Origin: Chromatiales bacterium (ex Bugula neritina AB1)
GTDB taxonomy: Bacteria > Pseudomonadota > Gammaproteobacteria > Granulosicoccales > Granulosicoccaceae
DNA: 64,000 nt
NCBI GenBank assembly: GCA_001730015.1
Contig: MDLA01000134.1
Coordinates: 22,479-86,478 of the forward strand
Direction: 5' to 3'
In this document: positions 25,864 through 37,678 of the stretch, piece after piece
How the letters are laid out: each line of letters begins with the position of its first letter
How positions within the stretch are numbered: position 1 is the first letter of the stretch
Translations under genes and position numbers: made by a program
Notes under the pieces: generated by a model
What the model saw: the letters and a program-made list of their open reading frames with translations, nothing else
Databases searched by the model: none
Told to the model about the DNA's origin: nothing

Positions 25864-27252
25864 GTGAGTGAGGAAGCTGCATTTGTTCGCGGCAGTCTGG
25901 TGCGCCACGTATCGATAATGTCGTTTACTTCAAGTATTGGTCTGATGGCCATTTTTGCAGTGGATCTGATCGATATGCTGTTCATTGCCATGCTCGGCAA
26001 CCCGGCGCTTGCAGCAGCAATCGGTTATTCCGGTACGGTGCTTTTTTTTACGACCTCTATCGGTATAGGTTTTTCTATAGCTGCGGGTGTGCTGGTTGCG
26101 CGGGCAATAGGTGCTGGTCAGCCAGACCAGGCTGCCGGGAATGCCAGCAGTGTGGTGGTGGTTGGTGTACTGATTTCAGTGGTAACAGTTCTTTGTGTAT
26201 TTTTATTTATGCCGGATCTGTTGGATTTACTGGGCGCGCAAGGTGAAACGCGAGCTCTGGCGGTGAGTTATCTGTCGATCATACTGCCTTCTATGCCGTT
26301 GCTGATGGCCGCCATGGTTGCTATGGCTGTGCTTCGAGCGCACGGTGATGCAAAGCGAGCAACGCTCGCAACTCTGGCGGGTGGTGTTGTCAATGCGGCG
26401 TTGGATCCGCTGTTAATTTTCTCTGCCGGTCTCGGGCTTGAAGGTGCGGCTGTCGCGTCGGTATTTGCTCGACTGACTATTTTTATTGCCGCGATATACC
26501 CCGCTATTAAAACCTATCGTGGTTTTGCCAGACCTTCTTTTAGTGCGTTACGGCGTGATTTCAGTTCAGTTTCTATAATTGGGGTTCCTGCCGTTCTGGC
26601 GAATATTGCAACACCGGTCGGGACGGGTATCGTTACTCGCGAAATGGCCAGATTCGGAACTGATGCGGTAGCGGGTATGGCAATAATCGGCAGGCTTACT
26701 CCAGTGGCTTTTGCGGTGGTATTTGCTTTATCCGGTGCTATAGGTCCAATTATCGGGCAGAATTTTGGCGCGGGCTTGCACGCGCGCGTACGTGCGGCCT
26801 TTTTAACGGCACTTGGATTCGTTAGTGTTTATGTCACTGTGGTGGCTCTGTTGTTGTATTTGCTGCGAGGGTTTGTTGTTAGTTTATTCGATGCCAGTGG
26901 CGAGACGCTCACTATTGTTTTGCTATTTTGTGGTCCGCTCGCGTTCGCTCAGCTTTTTAATGGTTGGGTGTTTGTTGGCAACGCCACCTTTAACAACCTT
27001 GGTCATCCGGTCTATTCAACATGGGTTAACTGGGGCAGGCACACGGTGGGTACCTGGCTGCCCGTCGTGTTTTTCGCCTCGCTGTGGGGAGCTGCCGGAG
27101 TGCTGATCGGCCAAGCGCTGGGCGGGATTGTTTTTGCTGTGGTCACTGTCTGGCTGGCAATGAGAATGATGGATGGACAACTGCGTGCTGCTGCAAGTTT
27201 AGAGTTCAGTCAGCACCAGCGAATGCACATTCTGGAATGTCGCCGGCACTAG
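25864..27252 (+). CDS. MATE family multidrug efflux transporter
   Basis: This 462-residue inner-membrane protein has twelve predicted hydrophobic segments arranged in two halves, as in NorM/DinF-type MATE exporters driven by Na+ or H+. The start is taken as GTG 25864, six bases after GAAGGC; a TTG at 25819 would overlap the antiporter gene by 41 bases. The first half includes FAVDLIDMLFIAMLGN, and the second half GPIIGQNFGAG is the paired signature. It follows kefF-kefC closely and is probably in the same operon, which would combine detoxification by efflux with acidification. Its substrate is unknown. Confidence 0.85.
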   Translation: MSEEAAFVRGSLVRHVSIMSFTSSIGLMAIFAVDLIDMLFIAMLGNPALAAAIGYSGTVLFFTTSIGIGFSIAAGVLVARAIGAGQPDQAAGNASSVVVVGVLISVVTVLCVFLFMPDLLDLLGAQGETRALAVSYLSIILPSMPLLMAAMVAMAVLRAHGDAKRATLATLAGGVVNAALDPLLIFSAGLGLEGAAVASVFARLTIFIAAIYPAIKTYRGFARPSFSALRRDFSSVSIIGVPAVLANIATPVGTGIVTREMARFGTDAVAGMAIIGRLTPVAFAVVFALSGAIGPIIGQNFGAGLHARVRAAFLTALGFVSVYVTVVALLLYLLRGFVVSLFDASGETLTIVLLFCGPLAFAQLFNGWVFVGNATFNNLGHPVYSTWVNWGRHTVGTWLPVVFFASLWGAAGVLIGQALGGIVFAVVTVWLAMRMMDGQLRAAASLEFSQHQRMHILECRRH

Positions 27253-27419
27253 TGTGTTTGTGAGTGTACGTGGGGACGACTTGGGTTCAGTCGGCAATGA
27301 GCAGATTCATCTATACCTGGTGGCGGGATATCAGTTCGGCTCTCTGCCTTTGGTTCCCATGTGATAGCATGATCTCTCTCCGCGATTGCGCCTATCGAGA
27401 GCCCAGAGGAAGCAGGCAA

Positions 27420-28073
27420 ATGCTACGGACTTTTAAAAATTTACCCGGTTCTATACTGATCGGGCTACTCCTGACCACAATTCTGCCTCCACAGATCGTG
27501 ATCGCTGAATAAGAAACCCGGTTTAAGCGGGTACGACCTCAGTTTATTGCCGCGCTGGGTGAGCCATCGGCCACCTCTGGAGCCGGTGCTGAATCCTGGG
27601 GCTTATGGCGGGTTGATCCAGGGCCGCGTGGGGTCTGGTTACGGCAATTCTCAAAGCTTCAGGCAGCAGGAGGCTATGGCCCCGGGAACTGGAAATTTGA
27701 TCTGAACGACTGGTGGCTGGATGAAAACGGCTTGATTATGGAAAAGCCGAAGTTTCCGATTCCTGCGGGCAAGTATGTGGTTACCGGCGAAAGGGAAGTG
27801 ACAACGATCCTCACGGTACACCCGGTGGATGAGCAAGGTGTACAGCGCTGGGAACTCGCCGATTCAGCGACGCTGCATGATATCACCCATATGCCTTGTC
27901 GGTCAGCCCGTTATACACCGGCCGTTGATGGGCAGACCTGTTCACCGGAAAATGCGAATCAGGCACTTTTTAAGGTTGCACCGGGAAGTGTCATGCCGCT
28001 GGTTTCGGGTTGCAGCAAACAGGATTACTCGGTTCTTATTGTGGTTGGTGTCGCGGTCGGCAATGGCACTTGA
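27420..28073 (+). pseudogene. Secreted protein gene interrupted by an in-frame TAA after the signal peptide
   Basis: Translation from ATG 27420 (GAGGA nine bases before) gives a 30-residue signal peptide, MLRTFKNLPGSILIGLLLTT through VIAE, then TAA at 27510-27512. Reading on in the same frame gives an uninterrupted, plausibly folded domain of 187 residues up to TGA 28073, with tryptophan-rich blocks (GPGNWKFDLNDWWLDE) and four cysteines. The region after the stop has no start codon for 70 codons, so it cannot be a normal second gene. A short hairpin (ACCCG/CGGGT, 27516-27532) follows the stop directly. A nonsense mutation is the simplest reading. The family is not recognised. Confidence 0.75.
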
Positions 28074-28118
28074 ACTTGCCTGAACACATTGGAATATTTG
28101 TCCGATTAAGGCATCAGC

Positions 28119-28478
28119 ATGAAAAATGAAAAAACTGGATTGCAGCGGCTGGTGGCAGCCGCAGGGTTCTCCATTCAGGGAATGGTGGCCGGGTATCGCA
28201 ATGAAGCGGCGTTCCGGCAGGAAGTATGGTTGCTGGTGGTGCTTGTACCGGTAGCGCTGTGGTTTGGTGACTCAATCAGTGAATCGCTGTTGCTGATCAG
28301 CTCGCTACTGGCGTTGTTAATCGTAGAGTTATTGAATTCTGCTGTGGAAGCGGTGGTAGATCGCACCGGCGAGGAATATCACGAGCTGTCTGGCCGCGCC
28401 AAGGATATGGGCTCTGCAGCGGTGCTATTAACTTTAATTACTGTGGTATTGGTGTGGGTTGCCTTGCTGACGAACTGA
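28119..28478 (+). CDS. dgkA: Diacylglycerol kinase (prokaryotic DgkA)
   Basis: This 119-residue integral membrane kinase recycles diacylglycerol to phosphatidic acid. It has an N-terminal amphipathic helix and three membrane segments (about 31-50, 52-70, 95-117). The signature VELLNSAVEAVVDRTGEEYHELSGRAKDMGSAAV lies between segments two and three and contains the Glu and Asn residues that bind the metal and ATP. Length equals E. coli DgkA (about 122). It stands alone between the broken secreted-protein gene and the bkd operon. A 13-base dyad GTTAA-ACG-TTAAC follows at 28483-28495, possibly an operator for the bkd genes. Confidence 0.93.
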   Translation: MKNEKTGLQRLVAAAGFSIQGMVAGYRNEAAFRQEVWLLVVLVPVALWFGDSISESLLLISSLLALLIVELLNSAVEAVVDRTGEEYHELSGRAKDMGSAAVLLTLITVVLVWVALLTN

Positions 28479-28604
28479 GTTGGTTAAACGTTAACTAATT
28501 GACGCACGACACATCGATCAAAGCAACTATTCGGTTGTTTGTACTGGATTTACACCTTAAATGGTATAGGACTCGCACTAAAAACGGCGACAGCGACAAG
28601 CTAA

Positions 28605-29861
<1,257 letters not shown>

Positions 29862-29862
29862 G

Positions 29863-30885
29863 ATGGCTAATATGTCTAAAATGACAATGATTGAGGCAAT
29901 TCAAAACGCCCACGAAAAATCGATGGAACGCGATGAGCGCGTTGTTGTTTATGGTGAGGACGTTGGTTTTTTCGGCGGTGTATTTCGTTGCACAGCCGGT
30001 TTACAGGAAAAATTCGGCGCCGCACGTTGCTTTGATGCACCGATCAATGAATCCGGTATTATTGGAACAGCTATCGGTATGGCGGCCTACGGCTTGCGAC
30101 CCTGTGTGGAAATTCAGTTTTCCGACTACGTGTATCCGGCGTACGATCAAATTGTGTCCGAAGCCGCGCGTCTGCGGCATCGGTCTGCCGGAGACTTTAC
30201 CTGCCCGCTGGTGATTCGCATGCCGGTGGGTGGTGGAATCTTTGGCGGACAAACGCATAGTCAGAGTCCGGAGGCGGTATTTACTCAGGTGTGTGGTATT
30301 AAAACGGTTATGCCGTCAAACCCGCACGATGCAAAAGGCCTGCTGGCGGCCGCCATTGAAGACCCTGACCCGGTAATTTTCATGGAGCCAAAGCGTCTCT
30401 ATAACGGACCGTTTGACGGTCATCATGAAAATCCCGTTGTACCCTGGCGTGATCATCCGCGCGGCGATGTTCCCGAAGAATACTATACGATCCCTCTGGG
30501 AAAAGCTGCTGTGACCCGTTCCGGTGAGGCACTAACGGTTATTGCATATGGCACCATGGTCTATGTGGCTGAGGCTGCAGCGGTCGAGACAGGAATCGAC
30601 GCCGAAATTATAGATCTTCGTACGTTGTTGCCACTTGATCTGGATACCATTGTTGAATCGGTCAAAAAAACCGGCCGTTGCGTGGTAGTACATGAGGCGA
30701 CAAGAACCTCCGGGTTTGGTGCCGAGCTTGTCACGCTGGTTCAGGAAGAGTGCTTTTATAACCTGGAAGCACCTGTTGGTCGGGTAACCGGATGGGATAC
30801 GCCGTATCCGCATGCTCAGGAGTGGGACTACTTCCCGAGCCCGGAGCGGCTTGGTCGAAAGATGATTGAAACACTGGAAGCCTGA
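29863..30885 (+). CDS. bkdA2: Branched-chain 2-oxoacid dehydrogenase E1 beta subunit
   Basis: This 340-residue partner of BkdA1 forms the alpha2beta2 E1 enzyme. Landmarks are YGEDVGFFGGVFRCTAGLQ near residue 27, the cofactor-side PINESGIIGTAIGMA and the C-terminal transketolase-type domain with VVVHEATRTSGFGAEL near 275. Length is normal. Only one base separates it from the E1 alpha stop, so the two are translationally coupled. The E2 gene follows after 54 bases. Confidence 0.95.
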   Translation: MANMSKMTMIEAIQNAHEKSMERDERVVVYGEDVGFFGGVFRCTAGLQEKFGAARCFDAPINESGIIGTAIGMAAYGLRPCVEIQFSDYVYPAYDQIVSEAARLRHRSAGDFTCPLVIRMPVGGGIFGGQTHSQSPEAVFTQVCGIKTVMPSNPHDAKGLLAAAIEDPDPVIFMEPKRLYNGPFDGHHENPVVPWRDHPRGDVPEEYYTIPLGKAAVTRSGEALTVIAYGTMVYVAEAAAVETGIDAEIIDLRTLLPLDLDTIVESVKKTGRCVVVHEATRTSGFGAELVTLVQEECFYNLEAPVGRVTGWDTPYPHAQEWDYFPSPERLGRKMIETLEA

Positions 30886-30939
30886 TTGCAGTGTGGAAAA
30901 TTCAAGTAACGAATTCAGGTTTTATATAGGCGATAAGCT

Positions 30940-32244
30940 ATGGGGATATTTTCAATATGCTTGCCGGATGTGGGGGAGGGTGTTGCCGAGGCGGAACTAG
31001 TGGAATGGAACGTCAAGGTGGGCGACACCGTCCTTGAAGATGAAACCGTTGGAGCGGTAATGACCGACAAGGCGGCAGTAGAAATACCCTCCAGTGTAAC
31101 CGGAAAAATAGTCTGGCTCGGCGGTGATATTGGTGATGTGATTGCTGTTGGCTCGGAACTGGTGCGTCTGGAGATAGATGGTGACGGCAATAGTAATGTT
31201 GCCATCCCGGACAAACCTGCTGCCGGACAGATTGCAGCTGTGCAAACAGCGGCTGTTAAATCGATTGAAAGTCAGGCCGTTGTGGCGGCAGCGGAGCCAG
31301 TCGCTGAAGTTGCCGCCCCTTTGTTGTCAGATCCATCTGCCGGCATGGAAACTACAGCCTCATCTGCCTCTTCTATAAACGGTAAGCCACTGGCGGCACC
31401 GTCGGTACGCAAGCGTGCGCGCGATGCCGGAGTTGATTTGCGTCTGGTTAAAGGTACCGGTCCGGCGGGTCGCATTGTGCACGAAGATCTAACGCCGTGG
31501 CTGGAACAGGATAAAAGTGTTCCTGCGGGGAAAGTACCGAATACCACGATCGAGGAAATAAAAGTCGTCGGCATGCGGCGAAAGATCGCTGAAAAGATGA
31601 TGCTGGCAAATCAGCGCATACCGCATATAACCATCGTTGAGGAAGTGGATGTAACAAACCTCGAAGAACTGCGGGGTGAACTCAATACGACCTATGACGG
31701 AAAGCGTGCAAAGCTGACAGTACTGCCGTTCATGATGAAAGCTATTGTCGAAGCGATAAAAGAACAGCCTCAGCTCAATGCTTTATATGATGATGGCAAC
31801 GGTATTCTGCAGGTGCATGGTGGTGTCCATATCGGGATCGCTACGCAGACTGAGGCAGGGTTGATGGTGCCGGTAGTCCGGCATTGCGAGGTGCTAAGCC
31901 TATGGGATAGCGCAGCGGAAGTAGGGCGACTTGCCGGGATTTGCCGTGATAGTACTGTGACGAGAGAAGCACTGACAGGATCGACCATCACAATTTCATC
32001 GCTTGGCCCCCTGGGTGCGCTGGCAACCACGCCTATTATCAATCATCCGGAGGTGGCAATTGTGGGTATAAATAAAATCGCTGTACGACCACATTGGGAC
32101 GGGCGACAGTTTGTGCCGCGTCGGATCATGAACATATCCGCTAGTTTTGATCACCGCGTGATAGATGGGTGGGATGCGGCAGTTATGATCCAGAAACTGA
32201 AAACCTTGCTGGAAAAACCAGCCATGCTGTTTGTAGAGGACTAG
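30940..32244 (+). CDS. bkdB: Branched-chain 2-oxoacid dehydrogenase E2 (dihydrolipoyl acyltransferase)
   Basis: This 434-residue core enzyme of the complex transfers the acyl group from lipoate to CoA. It has one N-terminal lipoyl domain (residues 3-78) with the lipoylated lysine in [12 protein letters not shown], an Ala/Pro-rich linker, a peripheral-subunit-binding domain (about 147-183; [18 protein letters not shown]), and the acyltransferase domain, whose active site is [12 protein letters not shown] near residue 405. Three base pairs separate it from lpdV. No extra lipoyl domain is present, which fits BkdB. Confidence 0.95.
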   Translation: MGIFSICLPDVGEGVAEAELVEWNVKVGDTVLEDETVGAVMTDKAAVEIPSSVTGKIVWLGGDIGDVIAVGSELVRLEIDGDGNSNVAIPDKPAAGQIAAVQTAAVKSIESQAVVAAAEPVAEVAAPLLSDPSAGMETTASSASSINGKPLAAPSVRKRARDAGVDLRLVKGTGPAGRIVHEDLTPWLEQDKSVPAGKVPNTTIEEIKVVGMRRKIAEKMMLANQRIPHITIVEEVDVTNLEELRGELNTTYDGKRAKLTVLPFMMKAIVEAIKEQPQLNALYDDGNGILQVHGGVHIGIATQTEAGLMVPVVRHCEVLSLWDSAAEVGRLAGICRDSTVTREALTGSTITISSLGPLGALATTPIINHPEVAIVGINKIAVRPHWDGRQFVPRRIMNISASFDHRVIDGWDAAVMIQKLKTLLEKPAMLFVED

Positions 32245-32247
32245 CCA

Positions 32248-33636
32248 ATGGCAGACAGAAAATGCCGGTTGCTGGTTTTAGGCGCAGGCCCCGGTGGGTA
32301 TGTGTGTGCCATCAAGGCCGGACAATTGGGGCTGGATACCGTGATTATCGAGGCTGAAAAGCCTGGCGGAACCTGCCTGAATGTGGGGTGCATACCTTCG
32401 AAAGCACTGATCCATGCAGCTGATGAATTCTATAAAACCCGTGCATTTTCCCGTGATAACGAGCTGGGTATTTCGGTATCAGCGGCTGTTATGGATCTTG
32501 AAAAAACTGTGCAGTGGAAAAACGGTATCGTCGATCGTTTAAATAGAGGAGTAACCGGTTTACTAAAAAAGGCGTCGGTCGAATTAATATCCGGCACGGC
32601 AAAATTTCTCGACGGCAAAACAGTTGAGGTTATCAGCGCTGAAGGCAGGCAGGCGATTCAAGCTGAAAATATAGTCATCGCTACCGGTTCGGTTCCAGTT
32701 GCTTTGCCATTGCTGCCGTTCGGTGATCGCGTCTGGTCATCAGCCGATTTGCTGGCCTGCACGGAATTGCCTGAATCCATAGCGATTGTGGGTGGGGGTT
32801 ATATAGGCCTGGAGCTTGGCTGTGCAGTGGCCAAACTAGGCGCTGGCGTGAGCATTATTGAGGCCTCCGAACGCATTTTGCCACAATATGATGAGGCGTT
32901 AACTGCACCGGTTGTGAAGCGACTGGCGCAACTGGGAGTTAATATAATGACCAAAACCCGTGCTGAGGGTATTGGACCGTCTGGCCTGGAACTGGTTGCA
33001 GACGATGGCAGCAACCTGGCTCTAAATGCAGACAAAGTGCTGGTGACGGTTGGTCGCAAGCCACAGATGGAAGGCTGGGGTCTTGAAGAACTTCAGCTTA
33101 CACTGGAGGGGCAGGGCTTACAGATAAACGAGAAGTGTCAGACCTCCATGCGCGGGGTTTACGCCATTGGTGATGTAACCGGCGAGCCGATGCTGGCACA
33201 CCGGGCTATGGCACAGGGTGAAATGGTCGCCGGCATTATAGCCGGTGAAAACCTCGTCTGGGATAAAAACTCTATACCTGCAGTGTGCTTTACGGATCCG
33301 GAGATTGTCACTGTCGGGCTGGCTCCACTGGAAGCGGTCGAGCAAGACATAGCTATCGATGTTTCAGAGTTTCCTTTTCAGGCAAGTGGCCGGGCAATGA
33401 CCATGCAGCGAACTGACGGTTTCATTCGTCTGATTACCTGCAAACAGGATGGGGTAGTGTTGGGTATTCAGGCGGTTGGTACAGGGGTTTCCGAGTTGTC
33501 AGCTGCTTTTTCGCTGGCCATAGAAATGGCAGCCTGTGCGGAAGATATAGCAGCAACCGTGCATGCTCACCCGACCATGAGCGAAGGATTTCAGGAAGCG
33601 GCAATGCATGCTGTCGGACGCGCAATTCATCTGTAA
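32248..33636 (+). CDS. lpdV: Dihydrolipoyl dehydrogenase E3 of the branched-chain complex
   Basis: This 462-residue flavoprotein reoxidises the E2 lipoate with NAD+. It shows the FAD motif LGAGPGGYVCAI, the redox disulfide in GGTCLNVGCIPSKA near residues 40-53, the NAD motif VGGGYIGLELG near residue 180 and the C-terminal active-site pair HAHPTMSE, with the catalytic His and Glu. It is the last gene of the bkd operon and converges with the DUF349 gene 50 bases away. An E3 dedicated to bkd (LpdV) is inferred from its place in the operon. Confidence 0.93.
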   Translation: MADRKCRLLVLGAGPGGYVCAIKAGQLGLDTVIIEAEKPGGTCLNVGCIPSKALIHAADEFYKTRAFSRDNELGISVSAAVMDLEKTVQWKNGIVDRLNRGVTGLLKKASVELISGTAKFLDGKTVEVISAEGRQAIQAENIVIATGSVPVALPLLPFGDRVWSSADLLACTELPESIAIVGGGYIGLELGCAVAKLGAGVSIIEASERILPQYDEALTAPVVKRLAQLGVNIMTKTRAEGIGPSGLELVADDGSNLALNADKVLVTVGRKPQMEGWGLEELQLTLEGQGLQINEKCQTSMRGVYAIGDVTGEPMLAHRAMAQGEMVAGIIAGENLVWDKNSIPAVCFTDPEIVTVGLAPLEAVEQDIAIDVSEFPFQASGRAMTMQRTDGFIRLITCKQDGVVLGIQAVGTGVSELSAAFSLAIEMAACAEDIAATVHAHPTMSEGFQEAAMHAVGRAIHL

Positions 33637-33686
33637 CGATAGGATACATGGTTTCCAGCCGCTGAATAGGCAGGTTTAGAAACGTT

Positions 33687-36524
33687 TTACGATTTAATAG
33701 ATGCTGTTTCAAATCGCTGTTGCAGCCCGGCTCTTTGGTCTTTGTGCGCCGGGAAAGAGGTAAGCCAGCGCATCTTAAGCTCTAGAAGTTGCTGTTCTGC
33801 CGAAGCCGCGGTTGCTTGCGCCATTCCCTGCTGCAGTTGTTCAAGCTGATACCGCATTCGCAGTTGCTTGTCTGAAGCTGGTGTTTCCCGATCCATTAGA
33901 ATCTCTGTTTCAATACATAGGATGCGTCTGGCGTGTGTATTGTTTTCATAGTCGGGGTTTGAGCCCGCCTGCAGGTGAGAAATAATCGAGTCAAGCCTTT
34001 GTTGCATGGCTTTTTTCCAGTGTGCGTTGTCGGTTTTCTCGCCAGTGTTCCATTCTGCCTGTAGTCTGTCTATATCAGCCTGAATTGTATCGACGGGCTG
34101 GCCGACCAGATTCTCCAGTTTGTCGCAGATAGATGCATTGTGGCTCAAGCGCCTGAGTTCCATCGACTGTGCTGATGCAGCAGCTTTCTGGCGATGATTG
34201 TCGATAGCATCCAGGGCGCGGGCCAGATCCCGGGGAAGATATTTTTGATCGCGTTCGGGAAATTCGGGCAGCGCGCTGAATTCATCCTGTAACTGCTGCA
34301 CGTGCTTTTCGTCGGCGGCAGCGTCGGTTTTGGTCATAGCCCTGAGCTCGCCGATAATCGCTTTTGCACGGGTAACGTGCTCGACGCTTGCTGCATATTG
34401 CTCGCGTTGCTTACCACGATGAGCCTGATAGATAGTGCTGCAGGCGTCGTTGAATGCTGTCCATAATTTTTGATCGTCTTTACGGCGGGTGTTTCCTGTG
34501 AGCCGCCACGTAGCTTGTAGTCGTTTAACCTGGTTGATGCAGTGCTGATTGATCTCGCCTTCGCCGAGTAGCACTGCCTTATCGATGAGATCCTGCTTCT
34601 CCTTTATACTCGCGTCATAACCTGGTTGCAGTTTCTCATCCAGCTGGTTCAGCAATTCGCTGAAGCGTTTGTCGAGTTCGGCTGTCGCCTTGCGATCAAA
34701 TACCCGGGAGTCACGCCATTCGTTCTTGGCTGTGCGTATGGTTTTTTCAACCAGTTTTAGATCCGGGTTTTCCCAATCGGATTTTTCCAGATAAGTTTGC
34801 AGCATATCGCAGATAGTTGATCGCTGTTTCAGCCTGCCTTGTTTTACTTCCCGCTGCTTTGCAAAATGTTCTGCGCAAGGCTTGTAGGCGAGGTCGGCAG
34901 CGTTTTTAAATCTGGGCCAATGCGCCTCTTGGGCCGGGCTTGCCCCCATTCCTTTCCACTGCGACTGTAGATCTTTGATGCGTGCAGCCTGATCTTTTAT
35001 AGAAAGCCCGAGTGTGGGCACCAACTCCATTTGCTCGCACAGTTCAACAAGCTTGGGTTCAGTTGCAAACTGCTTCCAGTCTCCTAAATCGGTAAGCTTT
35101 GTTTTGAGTCGGTCCAGTTTATCGATATAGGGTTTCTGCTGAGCGGCCGGCAAGCGTGCCACTTTTTTTTCCAGACGCTCCAGTACTGATTTCGCAGGCC
35201 CCCATTTTTTTGCGTTGATTGCACTGCTGAGGGATCCGAACTGTTTGTTAATACTGGCGATCAATTCACGGGATTTCTCGTTGCGAGAATCGATTGTATG
35301 CTGCACTTTTTCTATAAGGAGTGGTAGTTCTGCGGCGTAGGCCGGTGCAGTTGCGTTATCTGTGCTTTTTAGTGATTGCAGTTTTTTAAGTTGTCTTGCG
35401 AGTATATGGGTATCGACGTTGTTGGAATCTTCCAGTTCCTGTATGGAGGTGGCAACGTCACCAGCCCGCTGGAGCTGGCGGGTAATCGCGTTTGTCGATG
35501 TGTCATATTGTTGTAGTTGCTGCTTGTCGGCAGTTCCGGAGGTTTGCAGCTCCTGCCATTTGTTTTTTTGCGCCTCGGCATGGGCTTTCATTGTCGGCAG
35601 GACCATCGATAATTCAGATGCGCCTGTCGTCTGCAGTGTTTCGCTCGCACCTTTCAGCTCAGCCAGAATCTCATTAAAAGCGTTGTAAGTTTCCTGCTCT
35701 TTCTTATTTGCCTGTACCTTTGCGGTAGCTATTTTTTCAAAATCCTCATAGCGCTGTTTTTTTTCGGCGTTGATCTCGAAGTCGAGTTGCTTCCACCGCG
35801 AGGCGAACAATTCATAGCGAGTGGCGTAGTTCGGGGACCACACACCGTTGGCCAGCTTGTCCATTTCGTCGATTATTTTATCGACTTCCTGTTCCTGCTG
35901 TTGCGTGCGTGCAAGTGCTTTGTGACTGGCGTCGAGTCGTTGTTTTAATTCCCGAGCAACGATTTTGTCTTTGCTCTTGATGGCACGCCAACATTTGTCG
36001 ATCAGATCGAGCGATTTTAAATCGGCGGCGACCTGCTGGCGGGTATCGTGAAAGCGGGCTTCGGTCGCGATATGGTAGAGATCGTCTTCAGCGGTAAAAT
36101 GTGTGAGACCGAAAGTGCGCAGATCGGCGTCACTATGATGCGCTGTGATCAACCGCGCCAGGTGCTTTTTGTCTGTCGTGGAGGTGTAGCTTGCTAGAGT
36201 CTGGCGGGTTGCGTCGTTTGCCGGTAGTTGTTTTGCATATTGACGTGCAGCGATCAAGCGGATGCTGTCGCTGCTATCGTTCAGGGCTACCTTCAGCAGT
36301 ACTTCGGGATCCCTGATTTTATTGCAGGCAGCAGCACGAATTTTTTCCGAAGGGTTGTCTAGTGCGGCCAGATGTGTCGCGTGGTCTTGATCCGGCGCTT
36401 CATCGGCTTTAACAGCTGCTTTGTCCGGGCTGTTTTTTTCAGCCTGGTGCGTTTTAGCCGGAGGCGATTTGTTATCCGCGTTTGAGTTACCCGGCCATTT
36501 TATATTTCGCAGTTTGTTCAGCAT
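33687..36524 (-). CDS. Large DUF349-repeat coiled-coil protein
   Basis: This 945-residue cytoplasmic protein is almost wholly helical. The first 60 residues are Lys/Asp/Ala-rich, then a HEAT-like stretch (about 60-180) is followed by several DUF349 units, recognisable by repeating W-x-F/L-x-x-A patterns such as SRWKQLDFEINAEKKQRYED, QWKGMGASPAQEAHWPRFK and WRLTGNTRRKDDQKLWTAFND. DUF349 proteins are widespread in gammaproteobacteria; a nucleic-acid or ribosome-linked role has been suggested but is not established. It ends 23 bases from leuB on the same strand, so it could be a distal member of the leu transcript. Confidence 0.85.
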   Translation of the reverse strand: MLNKLRNIKWPGNSNADNKSPPAKTHQAEKNSPDKAAVKADEAPDQDHATHLAALDNPSEKIRAAACNKIRDPEVLLKVALNDSSDSIRLIAARQYAKQLPANDATRQTLASYTSTTDKKHLARLITAHHSDADLRTFGLTHFTAEDDLYHIATEARFHDTRQQVAADLKSLDLIDKCWRAIKSKDKIVARELKQRLDASHKALARTQQQEQEVDKIIDEMDKLANGVWSPNYATRYELFASRWKQLDFEINAEKKQRYEDFEKIATAKVQANKKEQETYNAFNEILAELKGASETLQTTGASELSMVLPTMKAHAEAQKNKWQELQTSGTADKQQLQQYDTSTNAITRQLQRAGDVATSIQELEDSNNVDTHILARQLKKLQSLKSTDNATAPAYAAELPLLIEKVQHTIDSRNEKSRELIASINKQFGSLSSAINAKKWGPAKSVLERLEKKVARLPAAQQKPYIDKLDRLKTKLTDLGDWKQFATEPKLVELCEQMELVPTLGLSIKDQAARIKDLQSQWKGMGASPAQEAHWPRFKNAADLAYKPCAEHFAKQREVKQGRLKQRSTICDMLQTYLEKSDWENPDLKLVEKTIRTAKNEWRDSRVFDRKATAELDKRFSELLNQLDEKLQPGYDASIKEKQDLIDKAVLLGEGEINQHCINQVKRLQATWRLTGNTRRKDDQKLWTAFNDACSTIYQAHRGKQREQYAASVEHVTRAKAIIGELRAMTKTDAAADEKHVQQLQDEFSALPEFPERDQKYLPRDLARALDAIDNHRQKAAASAQSMELRRLSHNASICDKLENLVGQPVDTIQADIDRLQAEWNTGEKTDNAHWKKAMQQRLDSIISHLQAGSNPDYENNTHARRILCIETEILMDRETPASDKQLRMRYQLEQLQQGMAQATAASAEQQLLELKMRWLTSFPAHKDQRAGLQQRFETASIKS

Positions 36525-36547
36525 GTCAGTACTCCCGCAACAAGAGG

Positions 36548-37651
36548 TTATGCGTTCAACTTGTCGAGTGCGCGTAACAGGGCTGTGCCCATTTCCGATG
36601 TGCTGACTGGCGCCACGCCGGATGCTGCGATATCAACGGTACGGATATTATCGGCCAGTACTTGATCGACGGCGGCTTCCAGCAGGTCGGCGTCGTCATT
36701 TCTATCTAGTGAAAAACGCAGACACATGGCGAAGGACAGTATCGTCGCTAGCGGATTCGCTTTACCCTGACCTGCTATATCAGGAGCCGAACCGTGAACC
36801 GGCTCGTAGAGTGCGGCACGCTTGCCGTTGACTTCAACACCAAGTGAAGCTGATGGCAGCATACCGAGTGACCCCGTTAACATAGCGGCGCAGTCTGACA
36901 GGATATCACCGAACAGGTTGTCGGTAGCTATGACGTCAAATTGTTTCGGTTGTCTGACCAGTTGCATGGCACAGTTGTCAGCGTACATATGCTCGAGTGT
37001 AATGTTCGGGTACTCTTTGCCGACACGAGTTGCAATCTCGCGCCAGAACACCCCTGATTCCATAACGTTAGCTTTTTCAACCGAGTGAACTTTGCTGTTG
37101 CGTTTTGCTGCCAGTTCGAATCCGACATGCATCAGGCGTTCTATTTCGCTTTCGAAATAGACCTGCGTGTCGAATGCGCGGCGACGACCGTCATCGAGTG
37201 TTTCAGTTCCTCGAGGCTCGCCAAAATAAACGCCAGCGGTGAGCTCCCGAAGAATCAGTATGTCGAGGCCCGATACCAGTTCTTCGTGTAGTGAAGAAGC
37301 GGAAGCCAGTGCTGGCCGGCAGGTAGCCGGACGGAGGTTGGCGAATAAATCGAGTTCCTTGCGCAGGGTCAGTAAGCCTGCTTCCGGGCGCAGGTGTCGT
37401 TCGACGTTATCCCACTGAGGGCCGCCGACTGACCCCATAACAATGGCATCAACCTGCTTTGCAACTTCCAGCGTGCTATCAGCGAGTGGATTGCCGTAGC
37501 GTTCGTAAGCGGCGCCGCCGACGTCATCTGTGGTGATATCGAAGGTGATTCCGCGTTTATCTGAAAACCAGCTGATGACTCTTGAGAGCTCGGCAACAAC
37601 TTCCGGCCCGATGCCGTCGCCCGGCAGCAACAGGATTGTAGCGTTATTCAT
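36548..37651 (-). CDS. leuB: 3-isopropylmalate dehydrogenase
   Basis: This 367-residue enzyme of leucine synthesis oxidises and decarboxylates 3-isopropylmalate with NAD+ and Mg2+. Diagnostic blocks are [12 protein letters not shown] near residue 8, VGGPQWDN, the substrate arginines in [14 protein letters not shown], and [24 protein letters not shown] with the metal aspartates. [15 protein letters not shown] near 280 is the NAD site. It is the third gene of a leuCDB operon, 27 bases downstream of leuD. Length matches E. coli LeuB (363). Confidence 0.95.
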   Translation of the reverse strand: MNNATILLLPGDGIGPEVVAELSRVISWFSDKRGITFDITTDDVGGAAYERYGNPLADSTLEVAKQVDAIVMGSVGGPQWDNVERHLRPEAGLLTLRKELDLFANLRPATCRPALASASSLHEELVSGLDILILRELTAGVYFGEPRGTETLDDGRRRAFDTQVYFESEIERLMHVGFELAAKRNSKVHSVEKANVMESGVFWREIATRVGKEYPNITLEHMYADNCAMQLVRQPKQFDVIATDNLFGDILSDCAAMLTGSLGMLPSASLGVEVNGKRAALYEPVHGSAPDIAGQGKANPLATILSFAMCLRFSLDRNDDADLLEAAVDQVLADNIRTVDIAASGVAPVSTSEMGTALLRALDKLNA

Positions 37652-37678
37652 GCAAATGACCTTCTTTGTGTTTTGTTG

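Noticed and set aside
28535..28570. Possible bkd promoter, TTGTTT and TATAGG.
   Set aside because: The spacer is 24 bases, too long; other combinations are also poor.
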